Source: Bacteroidales bacterium (lineage in GTDB: Bacteria > Bacteroidota > Bacteroidia > Bacteroidales > UBA932). Taken from it: DNA of 61,449 nt. Both the position numbers and the translations under genes were made by a program. Under the pieces are notes generated by a model that saw only the letters and a program-made list of their open reading frames with translations, was not told the origin of the DNA and searched no databases. This document shows, in pieces, positions 1-9,870 of the stretch. Position 1 is the stretch's first letter; each line of letters opens with the position of its first letter. The stretch lies in assembly GCA_011620605.1 (NCBI GenBank), contig WOYW01000002.1:1-61449 (forward strand), given 5' to 3'.

Positions 1-26
1 GTTTTCAGATAATGTTTTCAGATAAT
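1..26. repeat. 13-bp tandem direct repeat at window edge
   Basis: GTTTTCAGATAAT occurs twice back to back. More copies could lie upstream of the window. No function is evident. Confidence 0.6.
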
Positions 27-52
27 ACAGAATAGGATTTATAGAGGAAATA

Positions 53-81
53 TACAAAAAAAACGAGGATTACTCCTCGTT
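53..81 (-). terminator. rho-independent terminator of rpsU
   Basis: On the minus strand a perfect 8-bp stem (AACGAGGA, loop GTAA, TCCTCGTT) is followed by a run of T. The rpsU stop codon TAA sits inside the four-base loop, and the upstream arm is formed by the last three sense codons, so terminator and gene end are interleaved. Confidence 0.85.
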
Positions 82-261
82 ATTTTGTAAGCGTTCTTTG
101 TATATCGCTTTCTTTTTTTGCTCTCTCCTGGTAACAGAAGGTTTGGTGAAAGACTGACGGCTTCTGAGTTCGCGCACGATCCCGGTTTTCTCAAACTTGC
201 GTTTAAATTTTTTTAAAGCACGTTCTATATTTTCGCCTTCCTTAATCGGTACAATGATCAT
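70..261 (-). CDS. rpsU: 30S ribosomal protein S21
   Basis: S21 is a small basic protein of the 30S subunit platform, near the anti-Shine-Dalgarno end of 16S rRNA. The 63-residue product starts MIIVPIKEGENIERALKKFK and has the lysine/arginine-rich body typical of Bacteroidetes S21. The frame can be extended four codons upstream to a GTG, but that GTG lies inside the ribosome-binding sequence AAAGGAGGTG, and the ATG at 261 is correctly spaced from it and matches the conserved N-terminus. The strong Shine-Dalgarno is unusual in this window. The gene is monocistronic, with a promoter at 293-322 and a terminator overlapping its stop codon. Confidence 0.95.
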   Translation of the reverse strand: MIIVPIKEGENIERALKKFKRKFEKTGIVRELRSRQSFTKPSVTRREQKKKAIYKERLQNNEE

Positions 262-292
262 ATTTACAGACACCTCCTTTTGTTACGGGGTG

Positions 293-322
293 CAAAAGTA
301 GATAAAAAAATGGGAAATCAAA
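293..322 (-). promoter_or_regulatory. Bacteroidetes-type promoter of rpsU
   Basis: The minus strand carries TTTG, an 18-base spacer and TACTTTTG (complement of 293-300), close to the TTTG/TAnnTTTG consensus. The predicted transcript start gives a leader of about 30 bases that contains the Shine-Dalgarno. Confidence 0.6.
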
Positions 323-332
323 GCGTAACCTG

Positions 333-340
333 TATATTTG
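333..340 (+). promoter_or_regulatory. -7 box upstream of hutU
   Basis: TATATTTG matches the TAnnTTTG consensus and lies 30 bases before the hutU ATG. No clear -33 TTG is seen at the expected distance. Confidence 0.45.
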
Positions 341-370
341 TGAGCAAATTTTAAATATTTCTTTCAAATC

Positions 371-2347
371 ATGAAAATTGAAGGTATTCCTTCCCGGATC
401 CCGCCGGCAAAACCTTTGGATGAGAGAGTCAGTCATGCTCCGGTACGAAAAGACATACTTTCCGCAGATGAGAAAAAACTGGCGTTGGCCAATGCCCTGC
501 GCTATTTTCCAAAAGAACAGCACGCAGAGCTGGCTCCGGAATTCGCCCGGGAACTGAAACAATACGGACGTATTTATATGTATCGTTACATGCCCGATGA
601 ACCACTTTCGGCCAAAAGCATAAATGATTACCCTGTAAAATGCTCCCAGGCGGCAGCTATAATGCTGATGATCAACAACAACCTGGATGTGGCGGTGGCT
701 CAACATCCTCACGAACTCATTACTTACGGGGGGAACGGGGCCGTGTTCCAGAACTGGGCGCAATACCGCCTTACCATGAAATATTTGTCAGAGATGACTG
801 AAGAACAGACACTTGTTCTTTATTCGGGCCATCCCCTGGGGCTATTCCCATCTTCAAAAGACGCTCCAAGGCTGGTGATCACTAACGGTATGGTCATACC
901 CAATTATTCATCCAGAGACCACTGGGAAAAATTCAATGCACTGGGTGTCTCCCAATACGGACAAATGACTGCCGGCTCTTTCATGTATATAGGTCCACAG
1001 GGAATTGTTCACGGGACTACAATAACCATTATTAATGCCGCCAGAATGCGACATATCCGCCACAAAGGATCCATTTTGTTTGTGTCCAGCGGCCTGGGAG
1101 GCATGTCCGGTGCCCAGCCTAAAGCGGCACGTATAGCCGGGGTAGTGGGGGTTGTTGCCGAGATAGATCCAAAGGCGACGCAAAAGAGATACCGTCAGGG
1201 ATGGGTGGATGAAGTGTACTACAATCTGGAAACACTGACCACCCGTATCCGTAAGGCAAAGGAAAACGGGGAAGCCGTTTCCCTGGCCTACCAGGGCAAC
1301 GTGGTAGATCTGTGGGAACACCTGGATCGCTCCGGAGTATCCGTGGAACTCGGCTCGGACCAGACCAGTTTGCATAACCCCTATTCGGGCGGGTATTATC
1401 CTGCAGGTTATACTCTGGAGGAATCGGCAGATATGATAGCCAAAGATCCAAAACGTTTTGAAGAGGCCGTGCGAAAAAGCCTCGTACGCCAGGTCACTGC
1501 CATAAACAAACTGGCCCAAAGAGGCATGTATTTCTTTGATTACGGCAATGCTTTCCTGTTGGAAGCGTCACGGGCAGGAGCCGATATTATGGATGAAGGC
1601 GGTAAATTCAGATATCCTTCTTACGTACAGGACATCATGGGACCCTTGTTTTTTGATCACGGATTCGGTCCGTTCCGTTGGGTATGTACCTCTTCTTTAC
1701 CGGAAGATTTACGCGTTACCGATGAAATAGCTGCGGGGGTGCTGGAGGAATTGGCCCGTCAGGCACCGGACAACATCCGAAACCAGATGCTGGACAACCT
1801 GCATTGGATACAACAGGCGGAAAAGAATAACCTGGTGGTTGGATCCCAGGCACGGATCCTGTATGCAGATGCACAGGGACGCATTCGAATATCCCTGGAA
1901 ATGAACCGGGCGATCCGGGAAGGTCGCATTAAAGCACCCATAGTGCTGGGTCGTGATCATCACGACGTTTCAGGAACCGATTCCCCGTTCAGGGAAACTT
2001 CCAACATATACGACGGGTCTAACTTCACGGCTGACATGGCTGTGCACAATGTAATTGGAGACGCATTCCGCGGGGCCACCTGGGTGTCTTTGCATAACGG
2101 CGGCGGTGTCGGTTGGGGCGAGGTCATTAACGGGGGCTTTGGGTTGGTCATTGACGGCAGTCAGGATGCCGAAAGGCGTATCAAAAGTATGCTATACTGG
2201 GATGTACATAACGGTATTGCCCGCAGGGCATGGGCCAGAAACCAGGGAGCGCTGGCCGCACTGGAACGGGCTATGCAGGAAGAACCGTTGCTGAAGGTTA
2301 CCGTGCCTTCTTTGGCAGATCCCCGTGTTTTAAATGAATTTGAGTGA
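371..2347 (+). CDS. hutU: urocanate hydratase
   Basis: Urocanase converts urocanate to imidazolone propionate, the second step of histidine degradation, using tightly bound NAD+ in the cytoplasm. The 658-residue protein has the Rossmann-like segment GLGGMSGAQPKAARIAG, the segment GSDQTSLHNPYSGGYYPAGY, and the conserved C-terminal block around RDHHDVSGTDSPFRETSN and LHNGGGVGWGEVINGG. The length matches the longer urocanases of about 660 residues rather than the roughly 550-residue proteobacterial type. No hutH, hutI or formiminotransferase gene lies next to it, so the rest of the pathway must be elsewhere. The ATG at 371 is the first in frame after the TATATTTG box. mutA follows 21 bases later and may be co-transcribed. 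Confidence 0.95.
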   Translation: MKIEGIPSRIPPAKPLDERVSHAPVRKDILSADEKKLALANALRYFPKEQHAELAPEFARELKQYGRIYMYRYMPDEPLSAKSINDYPVKCSQAAAIMLMINNNLDVAVAQHPHELITYGGNGAVFQNWAQYRLTMKYLSEMTEEQTLVLYSGHPLGLFPSSKDAPRLVITNGMVIPNYSSRDHWEKFNALGVSQYGQMTAGSFMYIGPQGIVHGTTITIINAARMRHIRHKGSILFVSSGLGGMSGAQPKAARIAGVVGVVAEIDPKATQKRYRQGWVDEVYYNLETLTTRIRKAKENGEAVSLAYQGNVVDLWEHLDRSGVSVELGSDQTSLHNPYSGGYYPAGYTLEESADMIAKDPKRFEEAVRKSLVRQVTAINKLAQRGMYFFDYGNAFLLEASRAGADIMDEGGKFRYPSYVQDIMGPLFFDHGFGPFRWVCTSSLPEDLRVTDEIAAGVLEELARQAPDNIRNQMLDNLHWIQQAEKNNLVVGSQARILYADAQGRIRISLEMNRAIREGRIKAPIVLGRDHHDVSGTDSPFRETSNIYDGSNFTADMAVHNVIGDAFRGATWVSLHNGGGVGWGEVINGGFGLVIDGSQDAERRIKSMLYWDVHNGIARRAWARNQGALAALERAMQEEPLLKVTVPSLADPRVLNEFE

Positions 2348-2368
2348 TATATATCCAAAATATATAGT

Positions 2369-4180
2369 ATGACAGAAAAATTGTTCAAAGATTTTCCGCC
2401 TGTCTCCACCCAACAGTGGGAAGCACAGATCCAAAAAGATCTGAAAGGGGCAGATTACGAGAAAAAACTGGTTTGGAGAACTTCAGAGGGAATAAAAGTC
2501 AGGCCGTATTACAGGGATGAAGACCTGAAAGAGATCCCTTATCTGGATACGGTTCCCGGACAAGAACCGTTCCTTCGCGGGACAGGACCGGAAAACAACT
2601 GGCTCATTCGCCAGGGATTTACGGTAAACGGATCACTGGAGCAGATCAATGCCAGGGTGCTTAAAGCACTGAACCGGGGGGTTGAATCCATAGGATTTCG
2701 CCTGGACAAAGAAAAAGATTATTCGGAAAAAGACCTTGCGGTGATACTGGCAGGCGTATATCTGCCGGCCGTAGAGATCTCCTTTGAAGGTGTCACATGT
2801 AAAAGGCCACAGATAGTGGAAGCTTTTCTGAACTATATAAGATCAGAAGGAACGGATCCTTTACAGGTCAGGGCACGTTTTGAATTCAATCCGCTTAGCG
2901 AGGCTTATTCCGGGGGACAGAACCCGTCCGGGGTAGAACTGGATGTATTAAAAAAGATTATTGAGGATTGCAGGGAATATCCGCATATCCGGGTAACATG
3001 TGTCCGGGGATATGATTTCAGGAACAGCGGTTCAGGTATAGTACAAGAGCTGGCCTTTTCCATGGCCATGGGCAGCGAGTACCTTCGCATATTAACGGAT
3101 AAAGGCATGAATCCTTCCATGGCGGCGCGTTCCATACATTTTCACACCGGCATAGGATCCCATTATTTTTTGGAAATCGCAAAATTCCGGGCTGCCAGGG
3201 TGTTCTGGAGCAGGATAGTCCGCAAACAGGCTGCACAAGATCGTGAAGACCAGAAGATCCGAATGCACGCCACTACCAATTTCTGGAACCAGACGGCTTA
3301 TGATATGTACGTGAATCTTTTAAGGGGAACTACACAGGCCATGTCTGCTGCCATAGCCGGGGTGGATTCCCTGGAAGTGATCCCGTTTGACCGAGTGATC
3401 AGGGACGGGAACGATTTCAGCGACCGTCTTGCCAGGAATATACAGATCATTCTGAAAGAAGAAGCCCATTTTGACCGGGTTACCGACCCGGCTGCCGGAT
3501 CATATTATGTTGAAAACCTGACTCAGTCTATCCTGGCAGAGTCGGAAAAGATCTATCATCAACTGTTGGAAAAAGGGGGATTTTCTTCTAAAACTGGCAG
3601 GGAGTGGGTTGTGGAAACGATCCGGGATGCCCGGGAGCGCTCGCTGAAAAACCTTGCATCCCGTAAAGAGACCCTGGTGGGAATTAACCAGTATCCGGAT
3701 TCCACAGTCAAAGCACCTGAAGGACTGTCAGAAGCAGCAGAAGAAAAATGGATGCGTGCAGCAGCCCCGTTTGAAAAATTACGGTTACAAACTGAAAAGG
3801 CTTCCGAAACCCCGCAGGTTTTCCTGCTCACGTTCGGTAACCTGGCCATGTGTCGCGCCAGGGCGCAGTTTTCTGCAAATTTCTTTGGCGTTGCCGGTTT
3901 CAGGATCACAGACAACAACCGCTTTGCCTCTGTTGAGGAAGGCATACAGGCAGCTGTCCGATCCGGGGCCCGTATAGTGGTGGCCTGCTCGTCCGATGAA
4001 GAATATGGTGACGCTGTCCCTCAGATAGCACGTGCCCTTGGAAAAGACATCATACTGACCGTTGCCGGAGATCCGGTCTACAAAGAAGAACTCATAAAAG
4101 AAGGGGTCACCCATTTCATCAGTCTGAAAAGCAATGTTCTTGAAACGCTTCTTCAGTACCAAAAAGAACTGGAATTATGA
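2369..4180 (+). CDS. mutA: methylmalonyl-CoA mutase small (beta) subunit
   Basis: This is the non-catalytic subunit of the B12-dependent mutase that interconverts succinyl-CoA and methylmalonyl-CoA in propionate/succinate metabolism. The 603-residue protein has the mutase TIM-barrel region ([57 protein letters not shown]) and a C-terminal flavodoxin-like domain. That domain lacks the cobalamin-binding DxHxxG, as expected for this subunit. The stop codon overlaps the mutB start as ATGA, which implies translational coupling and stoichiometric synthesis. Confidence 0.93.
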   Translation: MTEKLFKDFPPVSTQQWEAQIQKDLKGADYEKKLVWRTSEGIKVRPYYRDEDLKEIPYLDTVPGQEPFLRGTGPENNWLIRQGFTVNGSLEQINARVLKALNRGVESIGFRLDKEKDYSEKDLAVILAGVYLPAVEISFEGVTCKRPQIVEAFLNYIRSEGTDPLQVRARFEFNPLSEAYSGGQNPSGVELDVLKKIIEDCREYPHIRVTCVRGYDFRNSGSGIVQELAFSMAMGSEYLRILTDKGMNPSMAARSIHFHTGIGSHYFLEIAKFRAARVFWSRIVRKQAAQDREDQKIRMHATTNFWNQTAYDMYVNLLRGTTQAMSAAIAGVDSLEVIPFDRVIRDGNDFSDRLARNIQIILKEEAHFDRVTDPAAGSYYVENLTQSILAESEKIYHQLLEKGGFSSKTGREWVVETIRDARERSLKNLASRKETLVGINQYPDSTVKAPEGLSEAAEEKWMRAAAPFEKLRLQTEKASETPQVFLLTFGNLAMCRARAQFSANFFGVAGFRITDNNRFASVEEGIQAAVRSGARIVVACSSDEEYGDAVPQIARALGKDIILTVAGDPVYKEELIKEGVTHFISLKSNVLETLLQYQKELEL

Positions 4181-6213
4181 AAAAGTATTATACAGCCGCA
4201 GATCTTGAAAATATGGAGCACCTGCAATATGCCGCAGGGATCCCTCCTTACCTCAGGGGACCTTACAGTACCATGTATGTGCAAAAACCCTGGACAATAA
4301 GACAATACGCCGGTTTTTCCACGGCTGAAGAGTCCAATGCCTTTTACCGCAGGAACCTGTCTGCGGGTCAAAAAGGGCTTTCCGTGGCTTTTGACCTGGC
4401 CACACACCGCGGGTACGATGCCGATCATCCCCGTGTGGTGGGAGATGTGGGAAAGGCAGGAGTGAGTATCTGTTCGGTCGAGGACATGAAAGTGCTTTTT
4501 GACCAGATCCCTCTGAACAAAATGTCCGTGTCCATGACCATGAACGGAGCGGTGTTGCCCATCCTGGCTTTTTATATTGTTGCCGGGCAGGAACAGGGTG
4601 CCGGGCTTACCGAATTAACGGGTACCATACAGAATGATATTCTTAAAGAATTTATGGTCCGTAACACCTATATCTATCCGCCCGATTTTTCCATGCGTAT
4701 CATAGGCGATATTTTTGCTTACACTTCACGCAACATGCCCCGTTTCAATTCAATTTCCATATCGGGGTACCATATGCAGGAGGCTGGTGCTACAAGTGAA
4801 ATTGAAATGGCTTACACACTTGCCGACGGATTGGAATACCTTCGTACAGGGGTAAAAGCGGGAATGGATATTGATGAATTTGCCCCCCGGATATCTTTCT
4901 TTTGGGCCATTGGAATGGACCATTTCAAGGAAATCGCCAAAATGCGTGCAGCCCGGATGATCTGGGCCAGGATTGTCAAAGGGTTCAATCCAAAAAACCC
5001 CAAATCGTTGTCTTTGAGGACACATTGCCAGACTTCGGGGTGGTCTCTGACCGAGCAGGATCCGTTCAACAACGTTTCCAGGACCTGCATCGAAGCAATG
5101 GCCGCAGCGCTGGGACACACTCAAAGTCTGCATACCAACGCACTGGATGAAGCCATTGCCTTGCCCACGGATTTCTCGGCAAGGATCGCCCGGAATACCC
5201 AGTTGTACCTGCAGGACGAAACGGAAATATGTCGCAGCATTGACCCCTGGGCAGGTTCTTATTACGTGGAATCCTTGACCCACAAGATTGCTCACGATGC
5301 CTGGAAACTCATTCAGGAAATCGAAGATCTGGGCGGTATGGCAAAAGCCATAGAGACAGGTATTCCCAAACTGAGGATAGAAGAGGCGGCCGCCCGTACT
5401 CAGGCACGTATTGATTCCGGTATGGATGTTTTGGTGGGTGTTAACAAATACCGCCTGGAGAAAGAAGATCCCATTGAAATACTGGACGTGGATAATACCA
5501 AGGTGCGTCTTTCGCAGATAGCCCGGTTGGAAACATTGCGAAAAACCAGAGATTCCGCAAAAGTGGAAGCTTCGCTGGAAGAGATCACCCGTGCTGCCCG
5601 TGAAAGATCCGGAAATTTACTGGAACTGGCTGTTGAAGCAGCCCGTAACAGGGCCACCTTAGGCGAAATATCTGACGCCTGCGAAAAAGTGGCAGGACGT
5701 TATAAAGCAGTAATACGTATGAACAAGGGAGTTTATTTATCTGAAGTAAAAGGCGATGCTAACTTTGCCAAAGCCAGGGAAATGGCTGCTCGTTTTGCTG
5801 AACGGGAAGGACGCCAGCCGCGCATTATGATAGCCAAACTGGGACAGGACGGACACGACCGCGGAGCAAAAGTAGTGGCTACCGGATATGCAGACATAGG
5901 TTTTGACGTAGATATGGGGCCTTTGTTCCAGACTCCGGAAGAAGCTGCCCGCCAGGCAGTGGAAAACGATGTCCACATACTGGGAGTGTCTTCACTGGCT
6001 GCGGGACACAAAACGTTGGTTCCCCAGGTAGTTCACGCACTGAAAGAACTGGGAAGAGAAGACATCCTGGTAATAGTAGGCGGTGTCATACCGGTCCAGG
6101 ACTACCAGGAGTTGTACGATGCAGGAGCCGTGGCTGTTTTCGGACCGGGGACCCCGGTTTCTGTATGTGCCGTACGAATGTTGGAACTGCTGGAACGGCA
6201 ATCAGAGAAGTAA
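4177..6213 (+). CDS. mutB: methylmalonyl-CoA mutase large (alpha) subunit
   Basis: The catalytic subunit of adenosylcobalamin-dependent methylmalonyl-CoA mutase, 678 residues. The substrate-binding barrel includes [40 protein letters not shown] and [13 protein letters not shown]. The C-terminal B12 domain has [14 protein letters not shown], which contains the DxHxxG cobalt-ligating histidine, followed by [12 protein letters not shown] and VIVGGVIP. The start is fixed by the ATGA overlap with mutA. It lacks the N-terminal extension of about 35 residues that many family members have before this point and that contributes to subunit contacts. No meaB chaperone or epimerase gene is adjacent. The 3' end overlaps the convergent lplA by 12 bases. 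Confidence 0.95.
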   Translation: MKKYYTAADLENMEHLQYAAGIPPYLRGPYSTMYVQKPWTIRQYAGFSTAEESNAFYRRNLSAGQKGLSVAFDLATHRGYDADHPRVVGDVGKAGVSICSVEDMKVLFDQIPLNKMSVSMTMNGAVLPILAFYIVAGQEQGAGLTELTGTIQNDILKEFMVRNTYIYPPDFSMRIIGDIFAYTSRNMPRFNSISISGYHMQEAGATSEIEMAYTLADGLEYLRTGVKAGMDIDEFAPRISFFWAIGMDHFKEIAKMRAARMIWARIVKGFNPKNPKSLSLRTHCQTSGWSLTEQDPFNNVSRTCIEAMAAALGHTQSLHTNALDEAIALPTDFSARIARNTQLYLQDETEICRSIDPWAGSYYVESLTHKIAHDAWKLIQEIEDLGGMAKAIETGIPKLRIEEAAARTQARIDSGMDVLVGVNKYRLEKEDPIEILDVDNTKVRLSQIARLETLRKTRDSAKVEASLEEITRAARERSGNLLELAVEAARNRATLGEISDACEKVAGRYKAVIRMNKGVYLSEVKGDANFAKAREMAARFAEREGRQPRIMIAKLGQDGHDRGAKVVATGYADIGFDVDMGPLFQTPEEAARQAVENDVHILGVSSLAAGHKTLVPQVVHALKELGREDILVIVGGVIPVQDYQELYDAGAVAVFGPGTPVSVCAVRMLELLERQSEK

Positions 6214-7188
6214 TTCTATAAAATCTTCCGGAGGGATGTTGCGAAAGTAATCTTCCATCCGGAAGTATTTTAATTTTTCCCGGATGGCTTCTTCTGTATG
6301 CGGACATCCTGTCAAGGCGTCTTCAATATCCCTGGTAGGAGCCAAAAAAAAATAATCTCCGAATATTTTTATTTCTTCTATTACCCCGTTTCGTACATTC
6401 AGGAGTACTTCCATATTGCCTCCGGCAAACCGGTTTTTACGTACCGTGCTGTATTCCGTGTCTTTCCCGTAATTCCAGGAGTCCGTTCTGTATATGATAT
6501 CGCACAGTTTACGAATGATCTTGTTTTCCTGTTCGCTCAAGGGTTCATCTTTGTAGGTTTTTTCAGGATTTCCGGCTATATGTTTTTTCAGAATATCCAG
6601 GAATCCGGCAGCGTCCATTTTTTGAGGGAGGTATTCGGAAATGTTACATACTGCACGGGGATTGCTGGGTACCCCGCGTGATTTTTCACGTACTTTTGTT
6701 TTCAAGGCAAGAGACAGGTCTTTCATGGACGCACAGAACAACAGGGTGCCGTGCATAAGAATGCGGTTTTTATGGAGCGCTATGGCATTGCCGGAAAATT
6801 TGCGGCCATCTATAACCAGATCGTTTCTCCCCTCCAGGTAAGCATTTACTCCCATTGTATGCAGAACATCCAGTATGGGTTGGGTAAATCGGGCAAAGAT
6901 TTCCGAAGTATCCGTTCCGGGAAGATAGCGGTCTACGAAGGTATAATTGATATTGCCCAGATCATGAAATACTGCACCCCCTCCGCTGAGCCTGCGAACA
7001 ACGGCAATATTGTTTTCTCTCACGTACTCACTGTTGATCTCTGACCTGGTATGTTGATTGCGACCTACTATGATCGCAGGCACATTTCTCCATAACCGGA
7101 AAACAGGCGTTTGCAAACGGGTCAGTAAATATTCCTCAACGGCCAGGTTCCAGTAAGGATCTGTTGTGTTATCTATCAGGCAACGCAT
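6202..7188 (-). CDS. lplA: lipoate-protein ligase A
   Basis: LplA activates free lipoate with ATP and attaches it to lysines of the 2-oxoacid dehydrogenase and glycine-cleavage carrier domains. The 328-residue protein has the N-terminal NLAVEEYLL, the lipoyl-AMP loop [20 protein letters not shown] (about residues 65-84) and [14 protein letters not shown] with the catalytic lysine. The accessory C-terminal domain (about residues 240-328) is present, so this is a full ligase rather than a transferase. It is the last gene of the hpt-adk-obgE-PAP2-lplA run. Its ATG lies 20 bases inside the PAP2 gene, and it overlaps mutB tail to tail. Confidence 0.92.
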   Translation of the reverse strand: MRCLIDNTTDPYWNLAVEEYLLTRLQTPVFRLWRNVPAIIVGRNQHTRSEINSEYVRENNIAVVRRLSGGGAVFHDLGNINYTFVDRYLPGTDTSEIFARFTQPILDVLHTMGVNAYLEGRNDLVIDGRKFSGNAIALHKNRILMHGTLLFCASMKDLSLALKTKVREKSRGVPSNPRAVCNISEYLPQKMDAAGFLDILKKHIAGNPEKTYKDEPLSEQENKIIRKLCDIIYRTDSWNYGKDTEYSTVRKNRFAGGNMEVLLNVRNGVIEEIKIFGDYFFLAPTRDIEDALTGCPHTEEAIREKLKYFRMEDYFRNIPPEDFIELLL

Positions 7189-7759
7189 GTTTTTCCATTT
7201 TTAAGATAATGAAACAATAGATCTTGTATACGATCCATCCCAGCAGCATTCCGGCAAGAGCTCCGCATACGACATCTGCAGGAAAATGTTTACCAACATA
7301 GATACGGCTGTATGAAACCAGGATAGCCCACACAAACAGAAGTAGTGTATACCATTTTTTCCGGTACACAAGGCTCGTAAAAGCGGCCAATCCAAAAACA
7401 TTTGCCGCATGGGATGAAACGAAAGAGTAGAGTCCTCCTTTACCCTCAAGCAAATGTATCCTGCCTTCCCATCCGGGAATGTGACAGGGTCTTATCCTTT
7501 GGACCCATTCCTTGATCAGGGAAGAGGAGATCTGGTCTGTCAGTAAAAAAGTCAGCAAGATGCCTCCGATCGCGACCAGTGCCTTTTTCCACGGAAGCAC
7601 CATAAAAAGACCTCCGGCTATCAGCAGGTACATTGGTATCCATACGGGTATATTTGAAAGGATCTTCATCACCGGGTCCAACAGGGGACAATGAGCTCCG
7701 TTGATGATGAAAAAAAGATCGTGATCCAACCGGATTATTGATTCCACAACATGTTCCAT
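7169..7759 (-). CDS. PAP2-family membrane phosphatase
   Basis: A 196-residue polytopic membrane protein with the three PAP2 phosphatase motifs: KEWVQRIRP (KxxxxxxRP), SSHAANVFG (PSGH-like, with S-S-H here) and SRIYVGKHFPADV (SRxxxxxHxxxD). Such enzymes dephosphorylate lipid phosphates, for example undecaprenyl pyrophosphate or phosphatidylglycerol phosphate. The substrate cannot be read from the sequence. About five hydrophobic segments are visible (around residues 35-55, 58-78, 115-135, 137-155 and 162-185). The gene overlaps obgE by 25 bases upstream and lplA by 20 bases downstream, so it is translated within an operon. Confidence 0.85.
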   Translation of the reverse strand: MEHVVESIIRLDHDLFFIINGAHCPLLDPVMKILSNIPVWIPMYLLIAGGLFMVLPWKKALVAIGGILLTFLLTDQISSSLIKEWVQRIRPCHIPGWEGRIHLLEGKGGLYSFVSSHAANVFGLAAFTSLVYRKKWYTLLLFVWAILVSYSRIYVGKHFPADVVCGALAGMLLGWIVYKIYCFIILKMEKHALPDR

Positions 7760-8730
7760 ACCTGCTCCTTGAGTTGGTCAATGTTTTTTCCGGTAACAGA
7801 TGAGATCAACAATACAGGGAGAGAACGCGGAACACGTCTTCTGAGTGCCTTTTCATGTTGTCCATCCAGAAGATCCGCCTTGGTTACGGCAAGCATCTTC
7901 TGTTTGTCCATGAGTTCGGCTTTGTATTGCCTCAATTCCCGGAGCAATATTTTGTATTCGGCCGTAATGTCTGGACTGTCTGCAGGAACCAGGAATAACA
8001 GTATGGAGTTTCGTTCAATATGACGAAGGAAGCGGAGTCCCAGACCCCTGCCCTCGTGGGCTCCCTCAATAATACCGGGTATGTCCGCCATAACAAAAGA
8101 ACGGTTATCGGACAGGGATACGATCCCCAGCTGAGGAACAAGCGTGGTAAAGGGATAATCCGCGATCTTAGGTCTGGCTGCCGAGACAGCTGTCAAAAGC
8201 GTGGATTTGCCGGCATTGGGGAAGCCTACGAGTCCTATGTCCGCAAGCAGTTTCAATTCCAAAATGAACCATCCTTCTTCACCGGGCTGGCCAGGCTGTG
8301 CATACCTGGGTGTCTGGCGTGTAGAAGTCTTAAAATGGTTGTTTCCCTGTCCGCCTTTACCTCCCTTGCATAAAATATATTTTTCTCCCGGGGTTGTGAG
8401 TTCAGCCAGAGTTTCTTCCGTATCTGCCCGTTTAATAACAGTCCCCTGGGGTACGTCTATATAGATATCTTTTCCGTCCGCCCCGTGGGCCAGGTTACCC
8501 CTTCCGGGTTCGCCATTACCGGCACGGATGTGTTTTCTGTATTTGAGGTGTATCAATGTCCAGAACTGCGGATTGACTTTCAGGATAATATGGCCTCCAC
8601 GTCCCCCGTCGCCCCCGTCGGGGCCTCCTTTAGGGACGTATTTGGCCCGCAGTAAATGCACAGAGCCTGCACCTCCGTTACCGGATGCGCAAAAAAGTTT
8701 TACATAGTCTACAAAATTGGTTTCAGACAT
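7735..8730 (-). CDS. obgE: Obg/CgtA GTPase
   Basis: ObgE is a late-stage 50S assembly and stringent-response GTPase. Residues 1-160 form the glycine-rich Obg fold (KGGPDGGDGGRGGHIILKV). The G domain follows with G1 GFPNAGKSTLL, the G2/switch I region DYPFTTLVPQLG, G3 DIPGIIEGAHEGRGLG and G4 TKAD near the end. At 331 residues it ends after the G domain and lacks the C-terminal OCT domain, which is common in Bacteroidetes. Its ATG lies 22 bases inside adk, so the two are translationally linked. Confidence 0.95.
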   Translation of the reverse strand: MSETNFVDYVKLFCASGNGGAGSVHLLRAKYVPKGGPDGGDGGRGGHIILKVNPQFWTLIHLKYRKHIRAGNGEPGRGNLAHGADGKDIYIDVPQGTVIKRADTEETLAELTTPGEKYILCKGGKGGQGNNHFKTSTRQTPRYAQPGQPGEEGWFILELKLLADIGLVGFPNAGKSTLLTAVSAARPKIADYPFTTLVPQLGIVSLSDNRSFVMADIPGIIEGAHEGRGLGLRFLRHIERNSILLFLVPADSPDITAEYKILLRELRQYKAELMDKQKMLAVTKADLLDGQHEKALRRRVPRSLPVLLISSVTGKNIDQLKEQVWNMLWNQ

Positions 8731-9284
8731 TCACTTACCTGGTTGAAGGTGTATTCCGGAGTTTTGGAACTGTCAACGGAAACAAATTTGTCCTGTTTTT
8801 TATAATAATCTATGATTGGTTCGGTCTGGGCGTGGTATGTAGCTAGGCGGTGACGTACCCTTTCGGCATCCGTGTCATCCGGCCTGTTTTCAATGGAGGC
8901 ACGCCGTAAGAGTCGCATTTCGCATATGGAATCGTCAATGTCCAACAATATGAGCAGCTTCAGGGGATGGCCATTAGCCTCCAGGAAATCATCCAGCACC
9001 CGGGCCTGGGGTAATGTCCTGGGAAACCCGTCAAAAAGGAAACCGCGTGCGTTGGGATGTGCTCCCAGGTTGTTCGAGATCAGGGATATGACGATCTTGT
9101 CCGAAACCAGATCGCCCCTGGAGAGGATGGATTCCACTTCCTTACCCAACGGGGTACCTTGTTCAATTTCGTTTCTAAGCATATCTCCCGTGGAAAGATG
9201 CACAAATCCAAATGCTTCCACCATCAGTTTAGCCAGTGTCCCTTTACCTGATCCGGGAGGGCCTGCAATAATAATGTTTACCAT
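8709..9284 (-). CDS. adk: adenylate kinase
   Basis: Adenylate kinase equilibrates ATP + AMP with 2 ADP. The P-loop GPPGSGKGT is at residues 8-16, followed by the NMP-binding HLSTGDMLR and FDGFPRTLPQA. The protein has 191 residues with a short LID (RRASIENRPDDTDAERVRHR) and no zinc cysteines, the short bacterial form. It starts 3 bases after hpt stops, so hpt, adk and obgE form one transcription unit. Confidence 0.95.
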   Translation of the reverse strand: MVNIIIAGPPGSGKGTLAKLMVEAFGFVHLSTGDMLRNEIEQGTPLGKEVESILSRGDLVSDKIVISLISNNLGAHPNARGFLFDGFPRTLPQARVLDDFLEANGHPLKLLILLDIDDSICEMRLLRRASIENRPDDTDAERVRHRLATYHAQTEPIIDYYKKQDKFVSVDSSKTPEYTFNQVSECLKPIL

Positions 9285-9287
9285 GTT

Positions 9288-9824
9288 TCAATCTATAACG
9301 TAAAGGTCTTTGTATTGTCTTCCCAGATCGTTGTAATCCAGTCCGTATCCTACAACAAAGTTGTTGGGGATCTTTATGCACGCATAATCTATGTGAATAT
9401 CAGCCTTGTAGGCCGCAGGCTTTAACAGAAGGGTGCATATCTTAATTTGTTTTGGATTTCTTTTCTTCAGATCGTCCAGCAGGTTGGCTATGGTAGTCCC
9501 GCTGTCCACAATATCTTCCAGCACTACGACAGTCCGGCCTGTTATATCGGCGCATAAGCCTAGTACTTCCCGTACAGTTCCTGTGCTGCGGGTTCCGCTG
9601 TAAGAAGCAAGCTTTACAAACGTGACCTCGCAATTAAGCGTTATTTTCTTCATCAGATCTGCGGTAAACATGAATGATCCGTTAAGGATGCTGACAAACA
9701 CGGGTTTTTCTTCTTCACGCAGATCCCGGTTTAATTGTCCGGCTACCCGGGAGATAGCCTTGTCTATTTCCTTATATGTGATATAAGTGCGGAAAGTTTT
9801 GTCTTGAAGGGTTATGCGTTCCAT
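9288..9824 (-). CDS. hpt: hypoxanthine phosphoribosyltransferase
   Basis: A purine-salvage enzyme making IMP (and GMP) from free base and PRPP. The 178-residue protein has the PRPP-binding motif VVVLEDIVDSGTTIANLLD, the early VSILNGSFMF loop and the C-terminal FVVGYGLDYNDLGR typical of HGPRT. It is the promoter-proximal gene of the operon and is divergent from purE, another purine gene. Its -7 box ends only four bases before the ATG, so the mRNA is predicted to be leaderless. Confidence 0.94.
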   Translation of the reverse strand: MERITLQDKTFRTYITYKEIDKAISRVAGQLNRDLREEEKPVFVSILNGSFMFTADLMKKITLNCEVTFVKLASYSGTRSTGTVREVLGLCADITGRTVVVLEDIVDSGTTIANLLDDLKKRNPKQIKICTLLLKPAAYKADIHIDYACIKIPNNFVVGYGLDYNDLGRQYKDLYVID

Positions 9825-9828
9825 GGAA

Positions 9829-9836
9829 CAAAAATA
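9829..9836 (-). promoter_or_regulatory. -7 box of the hpt operon
   Basis: Minus-strand TATTTTTG is followed by TTCC and the hpt ATG. By the usual position of this box, transcription would begin at about the start codon. Confidence 0.55.
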
Positions 9837-9841
9837 ATGAT

Positions 9842-9849
9842 TAAATTTG
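9842..9849 (+). promoter_or_regulatory. -7 box of purE
   Basis: TAAATTTG lies 21 bases before the purE ATG and only five bases from the divergent hpt box, so polymerase binding at the two promoters should be mutually exclusive. Confidence 0.55.
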
Positions 9850-9870
9850 AACTTTTAACAGCAACAGACC

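Noticed and set aside
262..273. GTG start four codons upstream for rpsU
   Set aside because: The GTG is part of the Shine-Dalgarno sequence AAAGGAGGTG; the downstream ATG matches the S21 N-terminus.
908..1519. 203-codon frame antisense to hutU
   Set aside because: Entirely inside the strongly conserved urocanase gene, with no promoter or family features; similar long antisense frames over mutB, ileS and lspA were rejected for the same reason.
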